A program made the translations under genes and the position numbers. Positions 1-8,294 of a stretch of DNA of 38,457 bases are shown here, piece after piece. The first letter of the stretch is position 1, and each line of letters begins with the position of its first letter. Location of the stretch: NCBI RefSeq assembly GCF_013377905.1, contig NZ_JABKAV010000033.1:1-38457 (forward strand), read 5' to 3'. Below the pieces are notes generated by a model. It had not been told where the DNA came from. It saw nothing but the letters and a program-made list of their open reading frames with translations, and did no database searches. The DNA is from Hymenobacter terrestris. Its GTDB lineage: Bacteria; Bacteroidota; Bacteroidia; Cytophagales; Hymenobacteraceae.

Positions 1-122
1 CCTACACTGGGCTACTATTCTCTTCCAATTTCCTGGGTTTCTTTCACCGAGGCAAAATCACTGATTTCGCTCCGTTAGGCCCCGCTTTGCCCATATTTTT
101 CTCCTCCTCAACCCCTACCGCC

Positions 123-1409
<1,287 letters not shown>

Positions 1410-1423
1410 TTATCCGTACCCCA

Positions 1424-1550
1424 AAGAAACGCCATGCTTCAGCTGGCGTCTGCTTACCGAACCATTTCTACTGCGCCGTTGGCTGCCATGGCAACGATGC
1501 GGAGGAGATGCTTTGGCTTCGCAGACGCCAGCTGAAGCATGGCGCTTCTT
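1424..1550. repeat. Long-hairpin intergenic repeat (family A)
   Basis: Arms 1424-1453 and 1521-1550 are reverse complements at 29 of 30 positions, around a 67-base centre. The centre itself can fold partly, and its right half (about 1489-1520, TGGCAACGATGCGGAGGAGA and onward) closely resembles the inner right side of the repeat at 35957-36095. It lies between the convergent aceA and comB genes, so the transcribed hairpin may also act as a terminator or mRNA stabiliser. The arms begin with a CGCCATGC-type end like the GTCATGC ends of the other family A copies. Bases 1551-1614 show nothing recognisable. Confidence 0.85.
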
Positions 1551-1614
1551 TGTTGTACGGCTACTCGCGCCCCTGTCCGTAACGGTCCGCAGTAGGAGCG
1601 CACGGCAACCTGCG

Positions 1615-2322
1615 TCACTGAATTTTTCCGTTCCTGAACACGGGAACCAGGTCGTATTCGTCCTGGCGGATGCAGAATTCCATGTCCTGGTGGGCTTCGA
1701 GGCTGTTGAGGCGGCGCACGTGGGCCGAGCGGAGCAGGTAGCCCGCCAGATCGGGCTCGGCGGTGGCCCAAAGGTCGAGGGCGGCCAGGGTGGCATCGGA
1801 GCTGGTGGTGTCGAAGTCGGGTTGCAGGCGGGCGGCCAGGGCCCCACCGAAGAGGGTGTCTTCGAGGCAGAAATGACCCTTCCAGCCGGCGCATACCACT
1901 ATCACATCCTTGTTCAGACGGCGCAGATGCTCGGCTACGGCCCCTAGGTTAATAAAGGCACCAACCACAATTTCATCGGCGGCGGCCGAGAGGTGCAGGG
2001 CGCGCGTGCCGTTGGTGGTGGTGAGGGCCACAGCCCGACCCCGCACGGCTACTTGGCCATCGAGGTAGCCGAAGGGCGAGTTGCCCAGGTCCACGCCTTC
2101 GGCCTGGCGGCCGTCGCGCTCGGCAGCCGTCAGGTAGCCGTGCGCCGCCTGGGCGCGGCACTCGTCCAACTCGCTGAACGGCACCAGATGGCTTACGCCC
2201 GCGGCCAGCGCCGTGACGATGCTGGAGGTAGCCCGCAACACATCAACCACCACCGCCACTTTGCCTTTCAGGTTATGAAGCGGCAGTAGTTCGGGCGAGA
2301 AACATATATCTAGGTTGGGCAT
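1615..2322 (-). CDS. comB: 2-phosphosulfolactate phosphatase (ComB family)
   Basis: ComB enzymes remove phosphate from 2-phosphosulfolactate; first known from coenzyme M synthesis, they occur in many bacteria that make no coenzyme M, where sulfolactate may have another use. The 235-residue product has the typical VDVLRATSS near residue 27, the TTTNGTRAL block in the middle and CAGWKGHFCLEDTLFGGAL towards the C-terminal part, all family blocks. Length is normal for the family. It lies 66 bases downstream of gcvT on the same strand, with a short palindromic repeat between them. No other sulfolactate gene is visible, so the physiological substrate here is unknown. The family assignment is firm, the role less so. 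Confidence 0.88.
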   Translation of the reverse strand: MPNLDICFSPELLPLHNLKGKVAVVVDVLRATSSIVTALAAGVSHLVPFSELDECRAQAAHGYLTAAERDGRQAEGVDLGNSPFGYLDGQVAVRGRAVALTTTNGTRALHLSAAADEIVVGAFINLGAVAEHLRRLNKDVIVVCAGWKGHFCLEDTLFGGALAARLQPDFDTTSSDATLAALDLWATAEPDLAGYLLRSAHVRRLNSLEAHQDMEFCIRQDEYDLVPVFRNGKIQ

Positions 2323-2340
2323 GAATCAGCTGTAAGTATA

Positions 2341-2372
2341 AGCACGATGTAGGGGCAAGCCCCGCCCCTACA
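2341..2372 (+). repeat. GTAGGGGC palindromic repeat (family C), short copy
   Basis: Nine-base arms TGTAGGGGC (2348-2356) and GCCCCTACA (2364-2372) form a compact hairpin. The preceding AGCACGAT matches the AGCACGnn that precedes the related copies at 34530 and 38432. This copy lacks about seven bases of the left arm and loop seen at 34538-34566. It lies between gcvT and comB. Confidence 0.75.
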
Positions 2373-2388
2373 TTGTTCTCGACAACAA

Positions 2389-3495
2389 TTATACTTCCTC
2401 TGTGCCGGGCACGAAGGGCAGCTTTATCACCGTGGCGGGCAAATTCTTGCCGCGTACCTGCACGAAAATCGAGGTACCAGGCGTGGCCAGCGCGGTTTGC
2501 ACGTAGCCCAGACCCACGCCCTTGCTCAGGCTCGGCGACTGGGTGCCGCTGGTTACCTCACCGATAACCTCGCCGGCCTCGTTCACCAGCGGGTAGTGGC
2601 TGCGCGGGATGCCGGCCCCGTCCATCAGGAAGCCGACCAGCTTGCGCTCCATGCCGGCAGCCTTTTCGGCCTTCAGGTTTTCGGAGTTGGTGAAGTCCTT
2701 GGTGAACTTGGTAATCCAGCCCAAGCCGGCTTCCAGGGGCGAGGTTTCGTCGGTGATGTCGTTGCCGTAGAGGCAGTAGCCCATTTCGAGGCGCAGCGTG
2801 TCGCGGGCGCCCAGGCCGATGGGCTTGAGGCCGTAGGGCTGGCCGGCTTCCATCACGGCATCCCAAACCTGCTTGGCGTGCTCGTTGGGCACGTACAGCT
2901 CGAAGCCGCCCGCGCCGGTGTAGCCGGTGGCCGAGATGATGACATTCGGCGCGCCGGCAAACGTGCCCTGCACGAACGAGTAGTACGGAATAGCGCTCAG
3001 GTCGGCATCGGTGAGGCTTTGCAGGGCGGCGGCGGCCTTGGGGCCCTGCACCGCCAGCAGGCTCATCTCCTCCGATACGTTCTGCATATCGGCGCCGTCG
3101 GTGTTGAACTGCTTGATCCAGTTCCAGTCTTTTTCAATGTTGGACGCATTGACGACGAGCAGGTAATCTTCCTCGGCCAGCATGTACACCAGCAGGTCGT
3201 CTACCACGCCACCGGTCTGGTTGGGCAGGCAGCTGTACTGGGCCTTGCCGGGCACGAGTTTGCTGGCGTCGTTGCTGGTTACGCGCTGAATGAGGGCCAG
3301 GGCCTGAGGGCCGCGCACCCGGAACTCGCCCATGTGCGATACGTCGAACATGCCCACGGCCCGGCGCACGGTGTGGTGCTCGTCGAGGTCGGAGGAATAG
3401 CGCACGGGCATGTTATAGCCAGCGAAAGGCACCATTTTGGCGCCGAGTTGCTGGTGAACGTCGTTGAGCGGAACGGTTTTGAGCGTGTCGGACAT
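2389..3495 (-). CDS. gcvT: Glycine cleavage system T protein (aminomethyltransferase)
   Basis: Transfers the one-carbon unit of glycine from the H protein to tetrahydrofolate, releasing ammonia, within the glycine cleavage complex. The 368-residue product starts [20 protein letters not shown] and carries the folate-site acidic motif [11 protein letters not shown] (Asp99/Asp100), [20 protein letters not shown] around residues 230-250, and the C-terminal barrel ending in a conserved VGLGYV block. The reading frame stays open upstream to 3903, but that extension shows no family similarity and would overlap the divergent gene at 3682, so the ATG at 3495 is chosen. A -7-like TACTTTCG lies about 68-75 bases upstream. 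The genes for the P and H proteins are not in the window. Confidence 0.96.
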   Translation of the reverse strand: MSDTLKTVPLNDVHQQLGAKMVPFAGYNMPVRYSSDLDEHHTVRRAVGMFDVSHMGEFRVRGPQALALIQRVTSNDASKLVPGKAQYSCLPNQTGGVVDDLLVYMLAEEDYLLVVNASNIEKDWNWIKQFNTDGADMQNVSEEMSLLAVQGPKAAAALQSLTDADLSAIPYYSFVQGTFAGAPNVIISATGYTGAGGFELYVPNEHAKQVWDAVMEAGQPYGLKPIGLGARDTLRLEMGYCLYGNDITDETSPLEAGLGWITKFTKDFTNSENLKAEKAAGMERKLVGFLMDGAGIPRSHYPLVNEAGEVIGEVTSGTQSPSLSKGVGLGYVQTALATPGTSIFVQVRGKNLPATVIKLPFVPGTEEV

Positions 3496-3562
3496 GAAAG
3501 TGAGGTGGGAAGGTGGAACGTGCCGGCCGGAGGGGGCATATTGGGGCCATCCGGCGGTGGTG

Positions 3563-3570
3563 CGAAAGTA
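3563..3570 (-). promoter_or_regulatory. Putative -7 element of the gcvT promoter
   Basis: Read on the minus strand the bases are TACTTTCG, seven of eight matches to the Bacteroidota -7 consensus TAnnTTTG. The predicted start of transcription is near 3558, about 60 bases before the gcvT ATG. No clear -33 TTTG was found. It lies within the 186-base divergent spacer shared with the CZB gene. Confidence 0.45.
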
Positions 3571-3605
3571 GCCAATTATGGCCGGCTGGTCCGCCGCCGG
3601 TTGGT

Positions 3606-3613
3606 TACCTTTG
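3606..3613 (+). promoter_or_regulatory. Putative -7 element of the CZB-kinase-regulator operon
   Basis: TACCTTTG is a perfect match to TAnnTTTG. The predicted start is near 3618, giving a leader of about 64 bases to the ATG at 3682. No convincing -33 element is visible. Confidence 0.5.
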
Positions 3614-3681
3614 GCTTTGCGCCGCCCCAGCTGCTGGTCTGCCGCGCCGGTATCCAACTGCTTTGCGGCCTCTTTTCCTGA

Positions 3682-4044
3682 ATGAACGACGACCTGAAAC
3701 AAGAATTTGATGCGGCCCGCATCCGACACCTGCTCTTCAAGTCGAAGCTGCGCTCCTTCCTCTACGGCAGCGACACGGCCCAAGGGCCCATCCGCGACCC
3801 GGAGCAGTGTACCATGGGCCAGTGGATAACCCAGCGCGCCCTGCCTGCGTACGGCCATCTGCCCGAAACCCACGAGCTCGACCGTCTGCACCGGCTCATT
3901 CATCTGGAAGGCAGCCGCCTGATGGACCTGCGCCTGGCCGGTCAGCCCGACGCGGCCACGGCCGGACTAAGCCAGATCAATAAGCTCGCCGATGATATTG
4001 TGGCATTGCTGCACACCATAGAAACCCGGGTGCGGGCAGCATAA
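3682..4044 (+). CDS. Stand-alone CZB (chemoreceptor zinc-binding) domain protein
   Basis: The 120-residue soluble protein is almost entirely one CZB domain, the zinc-binding helical bundle known from chemoreceptors such as TlpD and from the diguanylate cyclase DgcZ. The expected three-His/one-Cys metal site can be placed at His16 ([10 protein letters not shown]), Cys43 (CTMGQW), His70 and His74 (LHRLIH). There is no signal peptide or membrane segment, so it should be cytoplasmic. The histidine kinase gene begins 36 bases downstream and the response regulator follows, so the three are probably co-transcribed. In characterised CZB proteins the site responds to zinc or to oxidation by hypochlorous acid. 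That this one is an input to the adjacent kinase is inference from position only. Confidence 0.82.
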   Translation: MNDDLKQEFDAARIRHLLFKSKLRSFLYGSDTAQGPIRDPEQCTMGQWITQRALPAYGHLPETHELDRLHRLIHLEGSRLMDLRLAGQPDAATAGLSQINKLADDIVALLHTIETRVRAA

Positions 4045-4080
4045 GCCGCCGGCCACCTGTTCTCGTTCCCTCCCCCACCC

Positions 4081-5616
4081 ATGAAATTAAAGCTCTCTAC
4101 CAAGCTCTTTGCAGGGTTTCTGGCAATTTCGGCGCTTTTCGCGGGCGTGGTATTTCTCAACTACCAGCTCTCGCGGGCCGTGCTGCGCAACTCGCAACGG
4201 GTGGCCAACTCGCAGCGCATTACCAATGAGGCTACCTCGCTGCTGCGCAACATCATCGATATGGAGGCCGGCTTTCGGGGCTACCTGCTACTCAACAACG
4301 AAGTGCTGCTGACGCCTTACTACGAGGGCGAACGAAAGCTGCTGGGCCGCTTTGCCAGCCTGCGCGACGAGATGCCGGTGGTCGGGCAGCAGTTCCGGCG
4401 GCTGCAGCAGGCGCAGCGGCTGTTCGAGCAATGGAATTCCTATTCGCACCTGCTTATTGGCGAAAAGCGACAAGCCCTGCGCAGCAACCCCGACCAGATT
4501 GGCATCAGCGGCCTTGAGCACGCCAACCTGGCTTCCGACCTTACAGGCAAAGTGCTCATGGATCAGGTTCGGGTGGTGTTTGTCGAATTTGACCAGTCGG
4601 AGGCCCTATCGCGCCGCCAGCAGCGCCTGCGCCTGCAGGCCAGCATCCGCGAAACCCGCATTCTGTCGGTGGTCGTAACGCTCTTTACTATTACGCTGGG
4701 GTTGCTGTATGCGGCGTATCTGGTGCGGCAGCTTTCGCAGCGCATCGGCGGCATGGTAGGCCAGGCCCAGCGCATTGCCGGCGGCGACTACGCCACCCAC
4801 ATTCCGGACACCGAGCAGGACGAGCTGACCAAGCTGGCCACGTCGCTCAACACCATGACCGACACCATCAATACCACCATCCGGCAACTGGAGCGCCGCA
4901 ACCAGGAACTCGACCAGTTTGCCTACGTGGTATCGCACGATTTGAAAGCGCCGCTGCGGGGCATCGAAACGGCTTCGCGCTGGATTGAGGAGGACTTGGG
5001 CCAGGATGTACCGGACCACATTCGCGAGTTTCTGATGCTGATGCGCACGCGGGTGCGGCGCATGGAACACCTGATTACCGGCATTCTCGACCTGGCCCGG
5101 GTGGGGCGCACACCCCAGGCCGACGAGGCCGTGTTTGTACGCCAGCTGCTGCGCGACATCATCGATTCGCTGGAGCTACCGACCGGTTTCGAAGTGGAGC
5201 TGCCCTTTTATCTGCCCACGCTGCACACCAACCAAATTCAGCTCGAACAGGTATTCACTAACCTCATCAGCAACGCCGCCAAGTACCACCACGACCCGGC
5301 GCATGGCCACGTGGCCATCGGCTGCGTCGAGATGCCCGATCATTATACCTTCTCGATAACCGACAACGGGCCGGGCATTGCTGCCGAGTACCACGAGCGA
5401 ATCTTTATCATCTTCCAGACTCTGACCGAGCGCGACACGCTGGAAAGCACCGGTGTAGGTCTGGCCATCGTCAAGAAAATTGTGGAGCGGCGGGGCGGCA
5501 CCATTCGCGTCGAGTCGGCCGAAGGGGCCGGAGCCAGCTTCATTTTCACCTGGCCCAAGCGGGTACTTACCCGCCCAATGCCCCCTTCGGAGCCAGTTGC
5601 CCGTATAGCCAAGTAA
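4081..5616 (+). CDS. Sensor histidine kinase, CHASE3-HAMP-HisKA-HATPase
   Basis: A 511-residue inner-membrane kinase. Transmembrane segments are at about residues 9-27 and 193-215. Between them lies a helical CHASE3-type sensor with the typical block IIDMEAGFRGYLLLNN at 58-73. HAMP covers about 216-268, followed by a short coiled coil. The HisKA motif VVSHDLKAPLRG places the phospho-accepting histidine at His286. The ATP-binding domain shows the N box NLISNAAKYH (394-403), DNGPGI (428-433) and STGVGLAIVKKI (456-467). The dimerisation domain resembles the phytochrome-kinase type common in Bacteroidota. It sits between the CZB gene and a single-domain response regulator 29 bases downstream, its likely phosphorylation partner. 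The ligand is unknown. Confidence 0.93.
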   Translation: MKLKLSTKLFAGFLAISALFAGVVFLNYQLSRAVLRNSQRVANSQRITNEATSLLRNIIDMEAGFRGYLLLNNEVLLTPYYEGERKLLGRFASLRDEMPVVGQQFRRLQQAQRLFEQWNSYSHLLIGEKRQALRSNPDQIGISGLEHANLASDLTGKVLMDQVRVVFVEFDQSEALSRRQQRLRLQASIRETRILSVVVTLFTITLGLLYAAYLVRQLSQRIGGMVGQAQRIAGGDYATHIPDTEQDELTKLATSLNTMTDTINTTIRQLERRNQELDQFAYVVSHDLKAPLRGIETASRWIEEDLGQDVPDHIREFLMLMRTRVRRMEHLITGILDLARVGRTPQADEAVFVRQLLRDIIDSLELPTGFEVELPFYLPTLHTNQIQLEQVFTNLISNAAKYHHDPAHGHVAIGCVEMPDHYTFSITDNGPGIAAEYHERIFIIFQTLTERDTLESTGVGLAIVKKIVERRGGTIRVESAEGAGASFIFTWPKRVLTRPMPPSEPVARIAK

Positions 5617-5645
5617 TTCACTGCCTTTATCTGCTCTGCCTGCCC

Positions 5646-6089
5646 ATGCCCCTCTCCTCTCAGCAACCTACTATTCTACTTGTCGAAGACGACCAGCTCG
5701 ACATCATGAACGTACAGCGCGAGCTGCGTAAGAACAACGTGAACGTGCCGCTGCATGTGGCCCGCAACGGCCGCGAAGCCCTGGATTTGCTGCGCGGCGA
5801 AGGCGGCCAGACCCGCATTCCGCTCCCGCACGTAGTCATGCTCGACCTGAACATGCCCCGCATGAATGGGCTGGAACTCCTGGCAATTCTGCGCGCCGAC
5901 CCCGAATTCCAGGACCTAAACGTGTTTATCACCACCACTTCCGACCTGGAAACCGACCGTCTTAAAGCCCAGCAGCTAGCCGTAAGCGGCTACATCATCA
6001 AGCCCCTGAGCTTCGATACGTTCGGCGAAGGAGGTACCACGGTCGACGGCTTCAGCCTGTTTCTGGATCTGCTGAAGCTAAAAGACTAA
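5646..6089 (+). CDS. Single-domain response regulator (CheY/Rcp1-like)
   Basis: The 147-residue protein is a receiver domain with no output domain. The acidic pocket is at Glu14, Asp15 and Asp16, the phospho-acceptor is Asp67 (VVMLDLNMP), the switch Thr lies in ITTTSD (95-100), and the conserved Lys is Lys119 (YIIKP). The 9-10 residue loop before VVMLDLNMP is typical of Rcp1-like partners of phytochrome-type kinases. It is the third gene of the unit and is probably phosphorylated by the kinase upstream. With no DNA-binding or enzymatic part it must act by protein contact or phosphorelay; the target is not visible here. A long hairpin terminator follows. Confidence 0.93.
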   Translation: MPLSSQQPTILLVEDDQLDIMNVQRELRKNNVNVPLHVARNGREALDLLRGEGGQTRIPLPHVVMLDLNMPRMNGLELLAILRADPEFQDLNVFITTTSDLETDRLKAQQLAVSGYIIKPLSFDTFGEGGTTVDGFSLFLDLLKLKD

Positions 6090-6104
6090 CCGTCGAATCC
6101 ATTG

Positions 6105-6156
6105 GAAAGCGGCAGAGCGGCCATCAGATACGTCTGGTAGCCGCTTTGCCGCTTTC
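6105..6156. terminator. Bidirectional hairpin between the response regulator and rnhB
   Basis: Arms 6105-6121 and 6140-6156 pair over 17 bases with one G-U. The loop carries a further CAGA/TCTG stem. It separates two convergent genes, so it probably ends transcription from both sides, although neither side has a strong T-run. Confidence 0.7.
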
Positions 6157-6187
6157 TGGTGACTTACCACTTATTCGGGCCGGTGCT

Positions 6188-6784
6188 TTACAGAAGCCGG
6201 AACCCCATGCGGTGGTGTTCGGTGGGGCCGTGCGCCCGAATGGCGGCGCGGTGCGCGGCAGTCGGATAGCCGGCATTTTGCTCCCAGCCGTAGGCCGGGT
6301 GGGCAGCCGCCAGCTCCTGCATCCGGTCGTCGCGGAAGGTTTTGGCCAGCACCGAGGCCGCCGCAATGTGGCGGTAGAGGCCGTCGCCGCCTACTATGCA
6401 GGTGTGGGGCAGCGTAGGGTGCGGCCGAAATCGGTTGCCATCGACGAGCAGGTGAGTGGGCATGGGCCGCAGCTGGTCGGCGGCCCGGTGCATGGCCAGG
6501 TAGCTGGCCTGCGCAATATTGAGTGTGGTTATTTCGGCCACCGAAGCTTCGGCTACGGCCCAGGCAACGGCCTCGCGGCAAATTTCAGTGCGCACCAGCT
6601 CGCGCCGCCGCGCCGTCAGCTGCTTGGAGTCGTTAAGAAACTCGGACTTGAAATCGGGCGGCAGCAGCACGGCGGCCGCAAAAACGGGCCCGGCCAGGCA
6701 GCCACGCCCGGCTTCATCAAGTCCCGCTTCGAGCGGCTCGCCGGTATAGGAAACCAATAGCGTTTGCGGGGCAGGGCGCTTCAT
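6188..6784 (-). CDS. rnhB: Ribonuclease HII
   Basis: Cleaves the RNA strand of RNA-DNA hybrids and single ribonucleotides in DNA. The 198-residue product shows the catalytic residues of the family: Asp23 and Glu24 in GLDEAGRG, Asp115 in LLVDGNRF, and Asp134 in VGGDGLYRHIAAASVLAKTFRD. The NDSKQL block at 51-56 and the C-terminal GYPTAAHRAAIRAHGPTEHHR are also typical. Length is normal. The ATG at 6784 follows a promoter with both a TTTG -33 and a -7-like element, giving a leader of only about six bases. Assignment is secure. Confidence 0.96.
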   Translation of the reverse strand: MKRPAPQTLLVSYTGEPLEAGLDEAGRGCLAGPVFAAAVLLPPDFKSEFLNDSKQLTARRRELVRTEICREAVAWAVAEASVAEITTLNIAQASYLAMHRAADQLRPMPTHLLVDGNRFRPHPTLPHTCIVGGDGLYRHIAAASVLAKTFRDDRMQELAAAHPAYGWEQNAGYPTAAHRAAIRAHGPTEHHRMGFRLL

Positions 6785-6794
6785 GAGCAGGACG

Positions 6795-6824
6795 TAAAAC
6801 TATTCCAGCTGTTAGCCTGCCAAA
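6795..6824 (-). promoter_or_regulatory. Putative rnhB promoter (-33 TTTG, -7 TAGTTTTA)
   Basis: On the minus strand TTTG (6824-6821) is followed after 18 bases by TAGTTTTA (6802-6795), seven of eight matches to TAnnTTTG. The predicted start near 6790 leaves a leader of about six bases before the rnhB ATG. This is one of the two promoters in the window that show a -33 element at the expected spacing. Confidence 0.6.
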
Positions 6825-6825
6825 C

Positions 6826-6885
6826 AAAGGCCTCACTCGGCTGAAACAGCCACAAAGATGGTTGTTTCAGCCGAGTGAGGCCTTT
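6826..6885 (-). terminator. Strong hairpin terminator after the small gene at 6930
   Basis: Arms 6826-6847 and 6864-6885 are perfect 22-base reverse complements, with a 16-base loop that can pair further. It lies 45 bases past the stop of the minus-strand gene at 6930-7190, and the minus strand is T-rich just after it. The rnhB promoter starts immediately beyond. Confidence 0.8.
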
Positions 6886-6929
6886 ACTTACCGGTTATAA
6901 TTACCGGAAACTCTTGACTCTGGTCGTTG

Positions 6930-7190
6930 TTAGTGCGTGCCGGCGTTGGAACCTTCGCGGCCGGGGTTCTGCTCGCCACGGCGGGTGCCCTGGCTGTCGC
7001 GGGGGCCGTTGTCGATGTTAGACTCCTCGGCTTCGGTCATGTACACGTTGGTCGTGGGGCCGAGGCCGTCGTTCTTCTCTGCCAGGGCCGACTCGGCTTC
7101 GGCGTGCTTGAGGTTGAAGAGCGGGTCGCCTTCCTTCAACGACTTATCGGTCTGCTTGTTTTCGGGCTGCTTGTTGGGTTGGTTGGCCAT
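6930..7190 (-). CDS. Small hydrophilic protein of unknown function
   Basis: An 86-residue product beginning MANQPNKQPENKQTDKSLK. It is strongly polar, rich in Asn, Gln, Lys, Glu and Gly, and has no membrane segment, signal peptide or cysteine. The composition suggests an intrinsically disordered cytoplasmic protein, of the kind often stress-related, but nothing here proves that. The frame extends to 7319, but the extension (MPFFLAGRG...) runs into the terminator upstream, so the ATG at 7190 is preferred. It is followed by a strong hairpin terminator and preceded by an unusual structured region (7321-7469). I recognise no domain. Confidence 0.65.
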   Translation of the reverse strand: MANQPNKQPENKQTDKSLKEGDPLFNLKHAEAESALAEKNDGLGPTTNVYMTEAEESNIDNGPRDSQGTRRGEQNPGREGSNAGTH

Positions 7191-7320
7191 TGTAGGAATG
7201 GTGCCGGGCGGAATGTGAACGGCCGGCAGTAGTAACCTACGCACCACTTTGGCGAGAGGTTGGCCCCGGTTGCGCGCCGAACCCCTAATCAGCCCGCGCC
7301 CAGCCAGAAAAAAGGGCAAT

Positions 7321-7352
7321 AAAAAAGCCGCTACCCTAGGTAGCGGCCTTTT
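7321..7352 (-). terminator. Rho-independent terminator read on the minus strand
   Basis: Nine-base perfect arms 7327-7335 and 7339-7347 close a three-base loop. The minus strand continues into six Ts (plus-strand A run 7321-7326). There is no protein gene directly upstream on that strand, so it ends either a non-coding transcript or a leader of the gene at 6930-7190. On the plus strand a short T run also follows. Confidence 0.85.
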
Positions 7353-7469
7353 CGGTCATACTGGCTGGCAGCGGTTCATTCATCCACCCTACTAATTGCT
7401 GCCATGGTGCCAATACTACGCGGTAAGAGCCTTCCTTTCCATAAACCTTACCAGCGCTGAATAATTAGT
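7321..7469 (-). ncRNA. Candidate structured RNA or attenuated leader
   Basis: No convincing protein is encoded in 7191-7630. On the minus strand a perfect -7 element TACTTTTG (7481-7474) predicts a start near 7469. Downstream, CCTACTAATT (7472-7463) pairs exactly with AATTAGTAGG (7397-7388). Inside, GGTAAG (7452-7447) pairs with CTTACC (7427-7422), extended by CGC/GCG around one bulge. An alternative pairing GGCAGC/GCTGCC (near 7403-7398 and 7372-7367) would compete with the closing stem. The transcript would end at the terminator at 7321-7352, about 150 nt in all. It matches neither SRP RNA, RNase P RNA nor tmRNA motifs that I know. It may be a free sRNA (a 6S-like shape is conceivable) or a leader controlling the gene at 6930-7190. 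Confidence 0.42.
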
Positions 7470-7572
7470 AGGTCAAAAGTATACGAACTGCGTGGGCCGA
7501 ATGGATTTTTTGGCCCAACGGAAAGTTTCACCCGCTCAATGGGCCTTTTTACCCGGCGGGCCATTCGGTGGG

Positions 7573-7602
7573 GTTGGGCCTTCTCCTGCCGTCGTATCTT
7601 TG
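7573..7602 (+). promoter_or_regulatory. Putative promoter of the NUDIX gene
   Basis: TATCTTTG (7595-7602) matches TAnnTTTG perfectly, and GTTG at 7573-7576 stands 18 bases upstream as a -33 element. The predicted start near 7607 gives a leader of about 24 bases to the ATG at 7631, which supports that start over the one at 7568. Confidence 0.65.
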
Positions 7603-7630
7603 TCGCTTTCTGCTCCCTCACTTTTCCGCT

Positions 7631-8200
7631 ATGGCCAACCCTGCCGCTGACTTTGACGAAACCCACAATCCCTGGCAGACGCAGGCCTCCGAAATCAAGT
7701 ACCAGAACCCCTGGATCCGGGTGCGCGAGGATCAGGTGATTACGCCCGGCGGCACGGCCGGCATCTACGGCGTCGTGACCATGAAGAACAAGGCCCTGGG
7801 TATTGTGCCGGTTGATGCCGAGGGCAACACCTGGCTGGTGGGCCAGTACCGCTACCCTCTAAGCGAGTACAGCTGGGAAATTCCGATGGGTGGCGGGCCG
7901 GTAGAGCTCGACGTGCTCGAATCGGCCCGCCGCGAGTTGCGCGAGGAAACCGGCCTGCTCGCCCACCGCTGGACCAACATCATGCGCCTGCATACATCCA
8001 ACTCGGTAACCGATGAGGAAGGCTTCGTATTTCTGGCCCAGGAGCTGGAGCAGGGCGACACCGAGCCTGAAGAAACCGAGGACCTGCGCCTCTGGAAACT
8101 CCCGCTGGCCGAAGCCGTGCAGCTGGTAATGGACGGCCGCATTACCGATGCCGTGAGCGTGGCGGGCCTGCTGAAAGCCAGCCGCCTGCTGGGCGTATAG
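7631..8200 (+). CDS. NUDIX hydrolase, ADP-ribose pyrophosphatase-like
   Basis: A 189-residue NUDIX protein, probably hydrolysing ADP-ribose or another nucleoside diphosphate-X. The layout is that of ADP-ribose pyrophosphatases: VVGQYRYPLSEYSWEIPMGG-type strand region, then the Nudix core ESARRELREETGLL, which supplies the metal-binding REUXEEXGU residues. The first glutamate of the Nudix box appears shifted by one position (PVELDV), so the box is slightly non-standard. The frame opens at 7568, but that start precedes the predicted promoter, so the ATG at 7631 is used. Substrate cannot be fixed from sequence alone. The next gene, plsC, has its own promoter-like element. Confidence 0.88.
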   Translation: MANPAADFDETHNPWQTQASEIKYQNPWIRVREDQVITPGGTAGIYGVVTMKNKALGIVPVDAEGNTWLVGQYRYPLSEYSWEIPMGGGPVELDVLESARRELREETGLLAHRWTNIMRLHTSNSVTDEEGFVFLAQELEQGDTEPEETEDLRLWKLPLAEAVQLVMDGRITDAVSVAGLLKASRLLGV

Positions 8201-8226
8201 GCGTGGCCATTCCGGCAGTGCCTACA

Positions 8227-8255
8227 CGTCATTCCAAGCGACGTGAAGAATGACG
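8227..8255. repeat. GTCATT palindromic repeat (family B), degenerate copy
   Basis: CGTCATTC (8227-8234) and GAATGACG (8248-8255) form an eight-base stem. The unit GTCATTCCAAGCGACGTGAA closely resembles the left arm of the longer family B repeat at 13427 (GTCATTGCGAGCAACGTGAA). The upstream ATG of the plsC frame (8250) lies inside this repeat, which argues against that start. Confidence 0.6.
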
Positions 8256-8281
8256 GGCATTCTTTACCCAGCTATCCACCT

Positions 8282-8289
8282 TACTTTCG
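8282..8289 (+). promoter_or_regulatory. Putative -7 element of plsC, implying a leaderless mRNA
   Basis: TACTTTCG matches TAnnTTTG at seven of eight positions and ends five bases before the first of two adjacent ATG codons (8295, 8298). Transcription would start at about 8294, so the message would have almost no leader. Confidence 0.4.
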
Positions 8290-8294
8290 CGGCT

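Noticed and set aside
3496..3903. N-terminal extension of the gcvT frame to 504 residues
   Set aside because: The added 136 residues show no GcvT similarity, span the divergent promoter region and overlap the CZB gene on the other strand.
7448..7666. Minus-strand ORF of 72 residues
   Set aside because: Basic, low-complexity product, antisense to the NUDIX promoter and start, no recognisable pattern, and it runs through the candidate RNA promoter.
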